64,000 bases of DNA from Oscillatoria sp. CS-180. Lineage in GTDB: Bacteria; Cyanobacteriota; Cyanobacteriia; Phormidesmidales; Phormidesmidaceae. Positions 1-8,454 of the stretch are shown here, piece after piece. Numbering within the stretch: position 1 is the stretch's first letter; each line of letters begins with the position of its first letter. The translations under genes were made by a program, and so were the position numbers. The notes below the pieces were generated by a model, which saw nothing but the letters and a program-made list of their open reading frames with translations, searched no databases and was not told the DNA's origin. The DNA lies in the NCBI RefSeq assembly GCF_028330965.1, contig NZ_JAQMUB010000080.1:25382-89381 (forward strand), given 5' to 3'.

Positions 1-2
1 TG

Positions 3-209
3 AGAAGACCGACTGGCAGGGAATTTGAAGAGTGGTTTGCGTTTAAAAAAATACTCACCGATGTGGGAATTTCGGAATATACGCATTGTTGCAAGGTACT
101 GATTGCTTTTCTAAGTAATCTCCTGGTAGGGATCGCACGGTCTTTTATGATTAATCTTAGTCAGTTCTGGGAACTCTTTTGGCAAGAAACAGGGCGACGC
201 CTTCTGTGA
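3..209 (+). CDS. Possible C-terminal end of a gene cut by the window edge
   Basis: One frame stays open from the first bases to a TGA at 207-209, about 68 codons. The translation begins RRPTGREFEEWFAFKK and ends FWQETGRRLL. I do not recognise a family. The open frame is longer than chance strongly favours but not decisive, and no start codon is visible. Sequence to the left of the window would show whether a gene really ends here. From 210 to 462 I see no gene. Confidence 0.2.
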   Translation, partial: RRPTGREFEEWFAFKKILTDVGISEYTHCCKVLIAFLSNLLVGIARSFMINLSQFWELFWQETGRRLL

Positions 210-462
210 CTTCAGAAAAAGGGTTCGTATTCCATGTGAATGATGAGTTGACACCTTTAATTAGTCTTTAAAGCAGTGTGTCATTCATTTCCGTAAAGGC
301 ATTTATCAATGCTTTAATGCTTGAAATAGACTCGAAATAAGAGATCGTAGTCTTTGTTTGGCTGATGAATGCCACATGTGAATACAATTTTAAGTGTCTG
401 ACTTGAAGCTCCCTAATCTTTTTGGAACTCTTATTCTCAAGAAGTTTAGTTATTACATAATT

Positions 463-1188
463 ATGACCTTATCTACTGCTTTACTGCGACACGAGTCTGC
501 TGTTCAAGATGCTGAAGTGTTTCAGCAGTGCTCTATTTTACTGGCCGATAATAACCTTGATTTTCGTCAAGGGTTGCGATCGCTGCTGGAATTTTATAAC
601 CATCACAGTCCAGCACGATGCGTGATTGTTGGCGAAGCTGCATCTAGAGCACAAGCGCTACACCTAGCATCAAAACAGCGTCCCCGCTTGGTCATTCTCA
701 ACATCGAAATAGAGGACACTTGGGAATCCATCGGAGAACTTTTGAAGGAGTTACAGCAACTCGATAAAGCGCCCAGCGTGTTGTTGGTTTCAGAGCAGCG
801 CGATCCAGACTATCTGTTTGAGGGGATGCAGGCGGGAGCGGCTGGCTACATTGCGAAGGATCGCATCGCCACGGAGTTGCTAGTAGCCATCAGCACCATT
901 CAAGCAGGACAGATCTACCTTAGCCAAAGTATGGTCAATACCTTTTTCTATCTGTTCCAAGCCAATGCGAAGCAGGCGATTGAAAAGTGTAAGCTGCTCA
1001 AACTCAGTAAACGAGAGCGAGAGGTCCTAAAGCTGCTGGCCCGAGGAGAGTCTAACGAGGCGATCGCCAATGAACTCTTCATCTCTATTGCCACTGTGAA
1101 ATCGCATTTCACTTCTATTTTCGAAAAGCTGGGTGTCAAGAGTCGAACGCAGGCCATTATCCGGGCGCTACGCTTGGGCTTAGTGTGA
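463..1188 (+). CDS. Atypical NarL/LuxR-type response regulator with a degenerate receiver
   Basis: The 241-residue protein has an N-terminal receiver-like domain (about residues 23-140) and a C-terminal LuxR helix-turn-helix (about 178-241; LSKREREVLKLLARGESN, then ATVKSHFTSIFEKLGV). The receiver keeps the switch lysine (K132 in GYIAKD) and one acidic-pocket residue (D29 in LLADNN). The phosphoacceptor position is Asn (N80 in LVILNIEIED), so normal Asp phosphorylation is not expected. The family binds DNA as dimers. This one may be constitutively active, or controlled by a ligand or partner. I chose ATG 463; a GTG at 394 in the same frame would add 23 residues that do not look like receiver sequence. 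It stands alone, so its targets are unknown. Confidence 0.85.
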   Translation: MTLSTALLRHESAVQDAEVFQQCSILLADNNLDFRQGLRSLLEFYNHHSPARCVIVGEAASRAQALHLASKQRPRLVILNIEIEDTWESIGELLKELQQLDKAPSVLLVSEQRDPDYLFEGMQAGAAGYIAKDRIATELLVAISTIQAGQIYLSQSMVNTFFYLFQANAKQAIEKCKLLKLSKREREVLKLLARGESNEAIANELFISIATVKSHFTSIFEKLGVKSRTQAIIRALRLGLV

Positions 1189-1535
1189 TGAGCGATCATC
1201 CAGCGATCGTCCCTATTGCCGCCACGCTTTAGCGCTTGTTGCAGCAGTCTGTTCAAAACAGATTGGGATAAAACCAGTCAGAGTTCGAGCCAGCAGATTT
1301 ATAGCAGATGTCGGTGTCTTCTTACTGAAACCATCTGAGTGAGTGGTTGAGGCTAAAACGAGGACGAAGGCCAGCATCTTTAAAGCGGCGATGGAATGGG
1401 GCAAAAAACTGTTAGCCTACATACGTCAGGATGGTAAAGGGCAGTGGATTTCTTTATGGGAGAAAAGCCCAAGGGGGAAAGCGCTCGTCTTGACAAGGAT
1501 TACGGTTTTGAGAAACTCAATGAGGACAATTAGCG
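1189..1535. other. Intergenic stretch, no convincing gene
   Basis: A 79-codon frame runs from a GTG at 1343 (internal ATG 1391) to 1582 on the + strand and overlaps the next gene in another frame. Its product (starting MEWGKKLLAY from the ATG) matches nothing I know. I treat it as probably not coding. No terminator or clear promoter stands out. Confidence 0.4.
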
Positions 1536-2444
1536 ATGCCCACTACTATGTCTGCTCAACCGATATCCTTCCATGGCCCTGATATTGAGCTAATAGGTGA
1601 ATTGTTTGCGGTTCACATTCAACGAGAAGTCTTTGGTTGGGTTGATAGCGTGCGGGTTGAGGTTCGATTTGAGCCAGAGACTTTTGAGCAGGCGATCGCA
1701 GAAGAAGCTTTTTTCCTTCATCCCGAAGCCTTCAAGGGCGACCTCGAAGCAGCACTAAATCGCGATCTTCCGGTTGATATTGAACTGGGTCTTCCCAAGG
1801 CCGACTGGCAATATCTGTCTGCTGACATTGTTTCTGCTGAGCAGTTGGGCGCGTTTCTGCTAGAAAGTCCACCCGACTCGCTCCTTCGAGACATCGACAC
1901 CTGGTTTGCCTGGACTGTTAAACAGGCTGATGAACGATTTGATAAGGATGCGTTTTCTAAAAGTGGGTTGTCCACGATCTGGTCTCCACAGGTCAATTCC
2001 CCTCGACAGGGATCCTTAATGCAGGACCTTGCAGTGGGCCTTGCCTATGCCGGATTCGAGCATGAGCTTCAGTCGTCGGATGCTTTCTTTGTGGAAATGT
2101 GGACGGAGAATGGCACTTGGGTCTGTGCGGCGATCGTGGAGGGCCGCACGGTAGAACTACGGTCGGTGCTTCCTGCTGAAATCGATAAAGAGAGCTTTGA
2201 ATCTTTACAAGAAGTGTTTAGTAGTCGTGACTCTGCGGAACTAGGAGGTGCTTTTGAGTTGAGCGCTGAAGATCAGCTATTAACATTCGGTATGAGGAAG
2301 ACTATTGACCCCGAACCTTTACCTCCAAGGGCTGTTCAAGCTTTATTAGAGCAGCATCGAATGGCGTTCGACCAGCATATCCCCACCTTGGAGAGCATTT
2401 TAGGACCTATCTTTGAAGAAGAGACTGACATAGACGATAGATGA
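1536..2444 (+). CDS. Hypothetical protein, acidic, 302 aa
   Basis: I do not recognise a family. The protein is soluble, acidic and rich in Glu, Asp and Leu, with no signal peptide or membrane segment. The second half (about residues 160-300, from SLMQDLAVGLAYAGF onward) alternates predicted strands and helices and loosely recalls small chaperone-like YbjN/CesT folds, but this is only an impression. Start ATG 1536 is preceded by GAGGA about 10 bases upstream; a second ATG lies four codons in. It ends 23 bases before the end of the convergent pseudo-kinase gene, so the two are separate units. Codon use resembles its neighbours. Confidence 0.7.
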   Translation: MPTTMSAQPISFHGPDIELIGELFAVHIQREVFGWVDSVRVEVRFEPETFEQAIAEEAFFLHPEAFKGDLEAALNRDLPVDIELGLPKADWQYLSADIVSAEQLGAFLLESPPDSLLRDIDTWFAWTVKQADERFDKDAFSKSGLSTIWSPQVNSPRQGSLMQDLAVGLAYAGFEHELQSSDAFFVEMWTENGTWVCAAIVEGRTVELRSVLPAEIDKESFESLQEVFSSRDSAELGGAFELSAEDQLLTFGMRKTIDPEPLPPRAVQALLEQHRMAFDQHIPTLESILGPIFEEETDIDDR

Positions 2445-2467
2445 TGCCCAAGTCAAAGGACAATGCG

Positions 2468-3805
2468 TCAAATTGGCAGCATCATTGTGAACTCAGTTGC
2501 AAATGTGGAAACGCAACTAAATTCACCTCCGTGCACATCAACCACAATCTGCCGAGCAATTGAGATCCCCAACTCAGGATCCCTGCGTACCGAATTAGAA
2601 TCTTGTCCCCGTGTCAGAGCTTCGGGTAGCGTGTCGGTTGATATGCCTCCGACATTACCGCGAATGCGAACAATAACCCATGCTCTTTCTAATTCTGTCT
2701 TGATCTGAATTTGAAGCGGCATTGTGCCAGGCAGGCTAGGAATGGGAGTATCCTGAGTTTCGTCCTCTGCCACTGTGTAATGCTGATCAAAAGCGTTAAT
2801 AATGCCGGTCAAGAGATTGGTGAATGCTTGATTGAGCTGCCCTGGAAAGCAGGGAATCTTGAACAAGTCTCCATACGTTCTCGTCACTTCAATAGCTGGG
2901 CGATCTTCCTGAGCTTTCAGGCGATGCTTGAGAACGAGTAAAGCACCATCAATCAGTTCATGCAGGTCAAAGTTATATTTTTGGTCTCGCTGAATATCAA
3001 GGCGATGAAAGATCTGTAGAAATTTACTAATAGCTGTAATACGACTTGTGCTTGACTGAATCGATTTGACTACAGCAGGTAAGTCTTGAGCGATATAGTC
3101 AAGCTCAATTTGCCTAGCATGCTGCTTAAGAATACTGTCGTTGTCAGGGAAACGTTCCTGATAGAGGGCAACGTGCGACAACAAGTTCTCTGCATATTCC
3201 TGCACGAAGTTGATATTGCCAGCGATACATCCAATTGGATTATTCAGTTCGTATCCAATGCCCGTCAGCAATTCACCAATCGATGAGAGTTTTTCCTGCT
3301 GTAAAAGTCTAATTTGTGTTTTTTGAAGTTCGTAATTTAGCTTATGAAGTTTTTGTTCTGCTATCTGACGTTGAGCAATCTCTTGCTTAAGCTGTTCATT
3401 TTGCTTTTGCAGCTTGTGCAAAAGATTCTGTAGTCTTAAATGGATAAGCACTCGGGCTAATACTTCCGATTCGTTAAAGGGTTTAGTGACGTAATCAATC
3501 GCCCCAATTGATAAACCTTCAACCTTTTTCTCACTATCAGTCAATGCCGTCATAAAAATCACAGGCACATCACAAGTTACCGGATTTTCTTTCAGACGAC
3601 GACACGTTTCAAAGCCGTCAATCCCCGGCATCATGATATCCAGCAGAATTAAAGATGGCAGTTCTTCTAAGGCTAGCTCAATGGCGCTTTCGCCATCTAC
3701 AGCTACCCGCACGGCACAGCCAGCTCCTTTCAAAGTTTGTGCTAGAACTGCCAAGTTAGCCGGATTATCGTCAACAATTAAGATGAATTCAGAAGCCTGT
3801 GTCAT
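2468..3805 (-). CDS. Receiver domain fused to a histidine-kinase-like domain that has lost its catalytic residues
   Basis: Residues 1-120 form a normal receiver: acidic pair D12/D13, phosphoacceptor D56 in LILLDIMMPG, switch lysine K108 in TKPF. A coiled coil (about 125-170) leads into a kinase module of the common cyanobacterial type. In that module the phosphoacceptor His is Tyr (Y185 in GIGYELNNP, codon TAC), the second N-box Asn is Gly (NLLTGIINAF), the G1 Asp is Gly (RIRGNVGGIS), and the G2 loop reads DPELGISIA instead of the GTGLGLSIS type. The protein should accept phosphate on D56 but should not autophosphorylate or bind ATP normally. It is the last gene of a leftward operon, 29 bases after the hybrid kinase gene. 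I infer that it is the output or scaffold partner of that kinase. Confidence 0.88.
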   Translation of the reverse strand: MTQASEFILIVDDNPANLAVLAQTLKGAGCAVRVAVDGESAIELALEELPSLILLDIMMPGIDGFETCRRLKENPVTCDVPVIFMTALTDSEKKVEGLSIGAIDYVTKPFNESEVLARVLIHLRLQNLLHKLQKQNEQLKQEIAQRQIAEQKLHKLNYELQKTQIRLLQQEKLSSIGELLTGIGYELNNPIGCIAGNINFVQEYAENLLSHVALYQERFPDNDSILKQHARQIELDYIAQDLPAVVKSIQSSTSRITAISKFLQIFHRLDIQRDQKYNFDLHELIDGALLVLKHRLKAQEDRPAIEVTRTYGDLFKIPCFPGQLNQAFTNLLTGIINAFDQHYTVAEDETQDTPIPSLPGTMPLQIQIKTELERAWVIVRIRGNVGGISTDTLPEALTRGQDSNSVRRDPELGISIARQIVVDVHGGEFSCVSTFATEFTMMLPI

Positions 3806-3834
3806 ACTTCCTATTGCGAATTAGCAGAAGAAAC

Positions 3835-5439
3835 CTACGTCTCTTTTTCGATTAAGGCTTTGAGCTGTTTAACCTGAAAGCTTTCTGCCATGGATATTAC
3901 GGCATTAGCAAAATCACTGTACTGAGAATCTAGCTTCTGAACAACCTGGATCAGGGTGTCTAGATCACCTTTTCGAATGAGAGCGTTGAGCTCTATTAAA
4001 ATTTCAGCGGGCGGTCTTATATACACATTTGGCTGAGACACAGTACCTGATTCTTGGGATCGTGCACGGGCTTGATAAATCCAATTCAGTTTGAGGTGTG
4101 CCTCAAGGAGGTTCAATAACTCTGTTGTCTGTACGGGCTTAGGTAGGAACGCAGAAGCGCCAGCTGCTATGCTCTTGTGCTTGTCTACTTCAAAGACGCT
4201 AGCAGAAGAAACAATAACAGGAATCGCCTTCAAACTGGGGTCACTACGTAAGCTAGCCAGCAACTCGTATCCATCCATGATAGGCATTAGCAAATCGGTA
4301 ATCACTATATCAGGATAATTTAGTCCAATCTGTTCCAGCCCTTGTTTTCCGTCTGGCGCTTCAAGTATTTCAAAACCAACGGGTTCGAGTAGGTTAGCTA
4401 TGACTGAGCGATTTTCCCAGCGGTCATCAATAATAAGTACAGTTTGCTTACTTCCTTCGTAGCCGACAACCTGACTTCCACTAGTGTTAACAGGTGGAAT
4501 ATCCCAATCTTCAGTCTCTGATAGCTCGACTTCAAAGCTGAACACACTACCAACGCCTCTCTGACTTTCAACCTGAAGTTTGCTGCCCATCATTTCGACG
4601 ATTCGATTGCTGATCGATAGCCCTAAGCCTGTTCCGCCTTGCTTGCGATCGCTGTCACCAACCTGTTCAAAAGGCAACCATATTTTTTCTATCTGTGCTG
4701 GAGTCATTCCTACTCCCGTGTCTTGGACTTCAAAACGCAGGCGATGGAGATTAGCGTCGGTGTCACTTGCGATTAGGCGTATCCGAAAGTCAACTTGACC
4801 ATCATCAGTGAATTTAATAGCGTTCCCAATTAAATTCAGCAAAACTTGTCGCAGTCGCTTTTCATCTGCGATCGCCCCGCAGGGCAAGGCCTCGTCAGCA
4901 CTGCAATTAAAAATCAAGTTTTTCTGTTCAGCACGAACACGACAGATTTCAACAAGGCTCTGAATAAAAGAGGGTAAATGGAGAGTAGTGGGATACAACT
5001 CCATTTTGTGGGCCTCTATTTTAGAGAGGTCGAGGACATCGTTGATCAGAGTCAAAAGATGATTGCCGCATTGATAAATCACATCAAGCCCTTTCTGTCC
5101 CTTATCAGAAATGGATTCCGTACGACTCAAAATTTGGGCGTAGCCTAGGATACCGTTCAGGGGAGTCCGTAATTCATGGCTCATATTGGCAAGGAATTCA
5201 CTCTTAGCCTCGTTTGCACTATCGGCAAGCTTGATGGCCTTTTTGAGCTCAATTTTCGCGTCCTCTGCTTCCTGAATGACCTGCTTGAGCATAGCTTCAC
5301 GTCGTTGACTTGCTGTCTCCAGTTCAGCCCTAGTCCGCTCAGAACGAGTCAACTTTTTTTGCAATATTCGGTTCTGCCGTTCCAGCTTAGCGATCTGTTC
5401 GGCCAACTCAAGTTCAGGAGTCTCATCTGCTGAAGACAT
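3835..5439 (-). CDS. Hybrid sensor histidine kinase (coiled coil - HisKA - HATPase - receiver)
   Basis: The 534-residue soluble kinase has an N-terminal coiled coil (about 1-80), HisKA with phosphoacceptor H88 (FLANMSHELRTPLNG), and a HATPase with N-box (LLNLIGNAIKF), G1 (QDTGVGM) and G2 (GGTGLGLSIS) intact. A receiver follows with D382 (IVITDLLMP) and a KP switch lysine. A helical tail of about 75 residues ends the protein. No membrane segment, PAS or GAF sensor is present, so the signal probably comes from a partner. The FIST protein gene lies 6 bases upstream in the same operon and is the obvious candidate. Phosphate could pass from H88 to D382 or to D56 of the downstream protein. The catalytic assignment is firm; the partnership is inferred from gene order. 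Confidence 0.93.
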   Translation of the reverse strand: MSSADETPELELAEQIAKLERQNRILQKKLTRSERTRAELETASQRREAMLKQVIQEAEDAKIELKKAIKLADSANEAKSEFLANMSHELRTPLNGILGYAQILSRTESISDKGQKGLDVIYQCGNHLLTLINDVLDLSKIEAHKMELYPTTLHLPSFIQSLVEICRVRAEQKNLIFNCSADEALPCGAIADEKRLRQVLLNLIGNAIKFTDDGQVDFRIRLIASDTDANLHRLRFEVQDTGVGMTPAQIEKIWLPFEQVGDSDRKQGGTGLGLSISNRIVEMMGSKLQVESQRGVGSVFSFEVELSETEDWDIPPVNTSGSQVVGYEGSKQTVLIIDDRWENRSVIANLLEPVGFEILEAPDGKQGLEQIGLNYPDIVITDLLMPIMDGYELLASLRSDPSLKAIPVIVSSASVFEVDKHKSIAAGASAFLPKPVQTTELLNLLEAHLKLNWIYQARARSQESGTVSQPNVYIRPPAEILIELNALIRKGDLDTLIQVVQKLDSQYSDFANAVISMAESFQVKQLKALIEKET

Positions 5440-5445
5440 GGGCGT

Positions 5446-6690
5446 TTAGCAAGTACCTATCAGTACCGCCGTAAAAGTCTCGTTATGAAAGAAAGCTTTG
5501 CCCTGTTTAGATAGCGGGCAGATTTCACCATAGGCATGAAAACCAATATTGGGTAAGTTCCCCAAAATGGTTTGAGCAATTTGGTGCTCTTCACAAGCAC
5601 GTGTGCCTAGCAGCTTCATACGGGAAGAGCAAGAAACAATCAAAGCAGCGCTGGGGCTTGTTCCACCATAGCTATCTAAGGCCCTTCTCAAAGCCTCTTC
5701 TGCTGCTGAAAGCAAGTCTTCAGTGTTCGTTTCAGTAAATTGAATTTTGGATTGTTCAGGAATATTGCCGAAATAGTCTATGCTGCCGGAAATTTCATCT
5801 TGATGACTCGGTGAGCGAACGTAAAAGCCGTCTTCGTCAGTCTCGAAAACAGCCACGGCCCCACCCCATGAACCACCCGCAAGTTGCGTAGACAAAGCGT
5901 TGCCAAAATAACGTTCGTAGAAAACCTTGACTGACTGACCGTCTACTTTATGCAGCGTACTTCCAATAGACTCAGTGACTGTTCCTTTGTGTCCAATAGG
6001 GTGCTGCCCGGTTGCCACACCACAAGAAACCAACAAATTACCTGAAAAAGTAAGTACAGTCACTGCATTTCTCAAGACCTGGTTACCAAAGAACTGATAG
6101 GTCTCTTTAAACTGCCAATCGTCTCCAGCGAGACCACCAAAAATAGGAATGTCCTTTCCCAAAGCTGTTCTGAGACCATCAATTACTGCTACACCATCAA
6201 CCCCAATCCCTTCACCAACGACGTAGCAAAGCTTGATATTGTCTGCTTGCGTGCTTGAGACAGCCTGGTGAGTGGCGGCGGCGACATCTTGAGTGACGTT
6301 TGACCCCAAACCTGCCTTGAAATCAACTACATCAGAGCAAAACAACATGAGGGTTAAGGAGTCTTCCTGAAACCCCATCTCAGAAGACATTTCTCCTACG
6401 GTTGTGCCTCCAATCAGAGCAATCCCTGGAAAAGTCTCACAAATACGATTAAGGATTACTGCGTGCTCAAAATCGATCGCGCTAAGCAGAATACCAGCCT
6501 TAGGTGTCTCTCCTGCTAAGGCGTCTTGGCACTGAGCAATGATTTCTTCAACAGCTGCTTCAGAGTCGGGATCAATACTATGTCCTACAGCAACCTTAAA
6601 CATACCGTTCTCAGGTGGGCAAATCGACGTTGGAGTTGCACTTACTCTATTCTCGCCCCGATTGTAGTTTCCGGCGATTCTTTTCTGCAT
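5446..6690 (-). CDS. FIST domain (FIST_N/FIST_C) sensory protein
   Basis: The protein is 414 residues. FIST_N occupies about residues 30-240 (for example FPGIALIGGTTVGEMSS and DIPIFGGLAGDDW) and FIST_C about 245-400 (ending GFHAYGEICPLSKQG, then NETFTAVLIG). The GGTTxGE, GGLAGDD and GEI patterns are the ones I know from this family. FIST proteins are proposed sensors of small ligands such as amino acids and are often encoded beside kinases or cyclases. There is no membrane segment, so it is cytoplasmic. It is the first gene of the leftward three-gene operon, with only 6 bases to the sensorless hybrid kinase. I infer that it supplies that kinase's input. The start ATG at 6690 is not strongly fixed; a second ATG (GMFKVAVG) lies about 30 codons in. 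Confidence 0.92.
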   Translation of the reverse strand: MQKRIAGNYNRGENRVSATPTSICPPENGMFKVAVGHSIDPDSEAAVEEIIAQCQDALAGETPKAGILLSAIDFEHAVILNRICETFPGIALIGGTTVGEMSSEMGFQEDSLTLMLFCSDVVDFKAGLGSNVTQDVAAATHQAVSSTQADNIKLCYVVGEGIGVDGVAVIDGLRTALGKDIPIFGGLAGDDWQFKETYQFFGNQVLRNAVTVLTFSGNLLVSCGVATGQHPIGHKGTVTESIGSTLHKVDGQSVKVFYERYFGNALSTQLAGGSWGGAVAVFETDEDGFYVRSPSHQDEISGSIDYFGNIPEQSKIQFTETNTEDLLSAAEEALRRALDSYGGTSPSAALIVSCSSRMKLLGTRACEEHQIAQTILGNLPNIGFHAYGEICPLSKQGKAFFHNETFTAVLIGTC

Positions 6691-6891
6691 GGCGGTGTTT
6701 TATTTCCCTAATCAAAGCATCTCAGATTAAATTTCAAGGTTAATAAATAATCACCGTACAAGTACCCAAAACGTCTGAAAAACCATTCAAAATCTAAATT
6801 TACTTGTTGTTAAAGAGACCCAGTAGATCCGTGGTTTCAACCAGCTAGCAGAACTTTTTGGACTTATCTCCACAATGCTTTGTGAGCTTTT

Positions 6892-6912
6892 CCATATCAA
6901 AATTTGATATGG
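6892..6912. promoter_or_regulatory. 21-bp perfect palindrome overlapping a Shine-Dalgarno site
   Basis: Two 10-base arms, CCATATCAAA and TTTGATATGG, flank one central A. The palindrome ends inside the GGGAGG at 6911-6916 that precedes the ATG at 6922. A dimeric repressor bound here, or an RNA hairpin sequestering the ribosome site, would control the small ORF. The site also lies between that ORF and the divergent FIST operon. Which mechanism applies cannot be read from the sequence. Confidence 0.5.
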
Positions 6913-6921
6913 GAGGTAATT

Positions 6922-7023
6922 ATGCAAGTGCAAGTACTTAAATCGGCACAGCTGACGTCAAAACTTCAAAACTCTCTCAGAACTTTTGGCGGGAATTTCG
7001 GTTGTCTGCAGAGACATCCGTAA
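6922..7023 (+). CDS. Candidate small protein, 33 aa
   Basis: ATG 6922 is preceded by GGGAGG at good spacing, one of the better Shine-Dalgarno sites in the window, and the frame closes at TAA 7021-7023. The product begins MQVQVLKSAQ, is basic and polar, and ends FGGNFGCLQRHP with one cysteine. No family is recognised. A Gly/Cys-rich tail on a short peptide can suggest a modified peptide or a leader, but no maturation enzyme is visible nearby. The 21-bp palindrome just upstream supports regulated expression. It could still be chance. Confidence 0.35.
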   Translation: MQVQVLKSAQLTSKLQNSLRTFGGNFGCLQRHP

Positions 7024-7226
7024 AACCTTTAGCTTTGCGCGTCTAAGCCTTGTTGATGGCGAAGCAGATTTGGCTTTGTAGCACGCTGGCTCTGATTCAC
7101 GAGCGTGCCATCTTCCAGCATTGCTCTCAGCCATTCATCTCTGTCTTTGCCGGCATCAAACCCACTCACGTTCACAGCGTGCTTTTCATCTTGAAGAGCA
7201 TTACCTTTACTTTTGGAGATTTTCTC

Positions 7227-8297
7227 ATGCTTTCTAACGACATTTGGAACGCTCATATTCGCACAGAAGCGCCCTTGACTAGTTATCCGAAATACCAGTG
7301 GAGGTTGCAGCTTAATTTAGAGGGTTGTCCCAAATTTGAGGAGTATCGAACCGTCTCTCGGCACCTTGTGACTTATCAAGGCGCGAATCCTAAAATTTGC
7401 CCTTATGGCGATTCTGCTGCACCCGTTGCCCATTTGGAGAAAACTCAGACCTGGCAACAACCCAGGGATGCCTATACGCTCTCAGCTCTGCGTTTTAGAC
7501 TAAGTCCTTTCAAGCTGCACAACGTTAAAAGCCGACCTGGCACGATGCAGGTTGGTATTCCGGCACCTGTGAGGCATCTGCACAAAATAGCTGAGGCTCA
7601 CCAGATAGATGTCAATAAAGTGATCAAAGCACCTTCGCTGGCAGAGTTTCATATTTCACTGGCGCGGATGCAGCAAACGATGCGGGCGTACTACGTGAAT
7701 GAGCTGCTTCCTCATATGACGGCCAATCCACTTGATGTCGGACTGCATCGTCATGAGTTGCCCGCTGAATTTGCCGATGATTTGGAACAGTATGTGCGCT
7801 TGCAAAACAGCCCACATCTGTTCTTTGATCTACTGCAATGGCTAGAGCGAGACGTTGCTAAGTACCGTCGGGTGGCGGCTTTAGCAAAAGAGGAGTTGAC
7901 CATTGAACAGGCCATGATTCAGGTTATGCGGAGTTGGTGCGATCGCGATGGCCACCGTCGCAACAAACCTATTGTGTTCCCCATTGGGGTGCCTGTGAGC
8001 TATATTCAATCGATCCGTCGTAAGGATCAGCCCTTTATGACTAAGGAGTTTGGCTACCACTCTCATGGTGCGCTGAACCACTGGTTGCAAGAGCACATCT
8101 GGCGTCGGTTCTGCTATCGCTATCCCGACAAGCACAAGCTACATCCCTGTGGTTTTCTAAAGAAGTTGGGATCAGTACATTTCGCTTTCCCCGACACTAT
8201 TTATGAATTGCACGTCGAGGAGGTTGCGAATCCAGCGAACACCCACTTTTGGGCAGTGTTGCAGAATTATCTGCCATTGCTGTCTCCCTGGCCTTAA
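7227..8297 (+). CDS. Hypothetical protein, 356 aa
   Basis: I do not recognise a family. The protein is soluble and rich in His, Tyr and Trp. It contains RMQQTMRAYYVNELLPHM and DLLQWLERDVAKYRRV, which look helical, and IVFPIGVPVSYIQS, and has no signal peptide or zinc motif. I chose ATG 7227 because GGAG lies just upstream; the frame is open back to 7050, but those 59 extra residues look like antisense noise (Cys/His-rich and unlike the rest). A hydrophilic 75-codon ORF on the opposite strand (7029-7256) overlaps this start and competes with it. A strong hairpin 107 bases downstream separates the gene from the convergent phosphatase-like gene. Confidence 0.7.
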   Translation: MLSNDIWNAHIRTEAPLTSYPKYQWRLQLNLEGCPKFEEYRTVSRHLVTYQGANPKICPYGDSAAPVAHLEKTQTWQQPRDAYTLSALRFRLSPFKLHNVKSRPGTMQVGIPAPVRHLHKIAEAHQIDVNKVIKAPSLAEFHISLARMQQTMRAYYVNELLPHMTANPLDVGLHRHELPAEFADDLEQYVRLQNSPHLFFDLLQWLERDVAKYRRVAALAKEELTIEQAMIQVMRSWCDRDGHRRNKPIVFPIGVPVSYIQSIRRKDQPFMTKEFGYHSHGALNHWLQEHIWRRFCYRYPDKHKLHPCGFLKKLGSVHFAFPDTIYELHVEEVANPANTHFWAVLQNYLPLLSPWP

Positions 8298-8403
8298 GTT
8301 ATGGCTTTAGCCTGAGGCTAGTGCACCCGATAACATCAAGTTGCTGAGTGCATAGCCCAATAGTTCGCCACTTTGTCTCAGCGGATTCATAGATATGATA
8401 AAA

Positions 8404-8429
8404 CCCCACCCTCATTTTTGGGGGTGGGG
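8404..8429. terminator. Bidirectional terminator hairpin
   Basis: CCCCACCC (8404-8411) and GGGTGGGG (8422-8429) pair perfectly around a 10-base loop. The stem sits between two convergent genes. On the leftward reading it is followed by TTTTATC; on the rightward reading the T-tract is poor. Confidence 0.75.
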
Positions 8430-8454
8430 CAATGGTTATCTAAGTAACCTGTAC

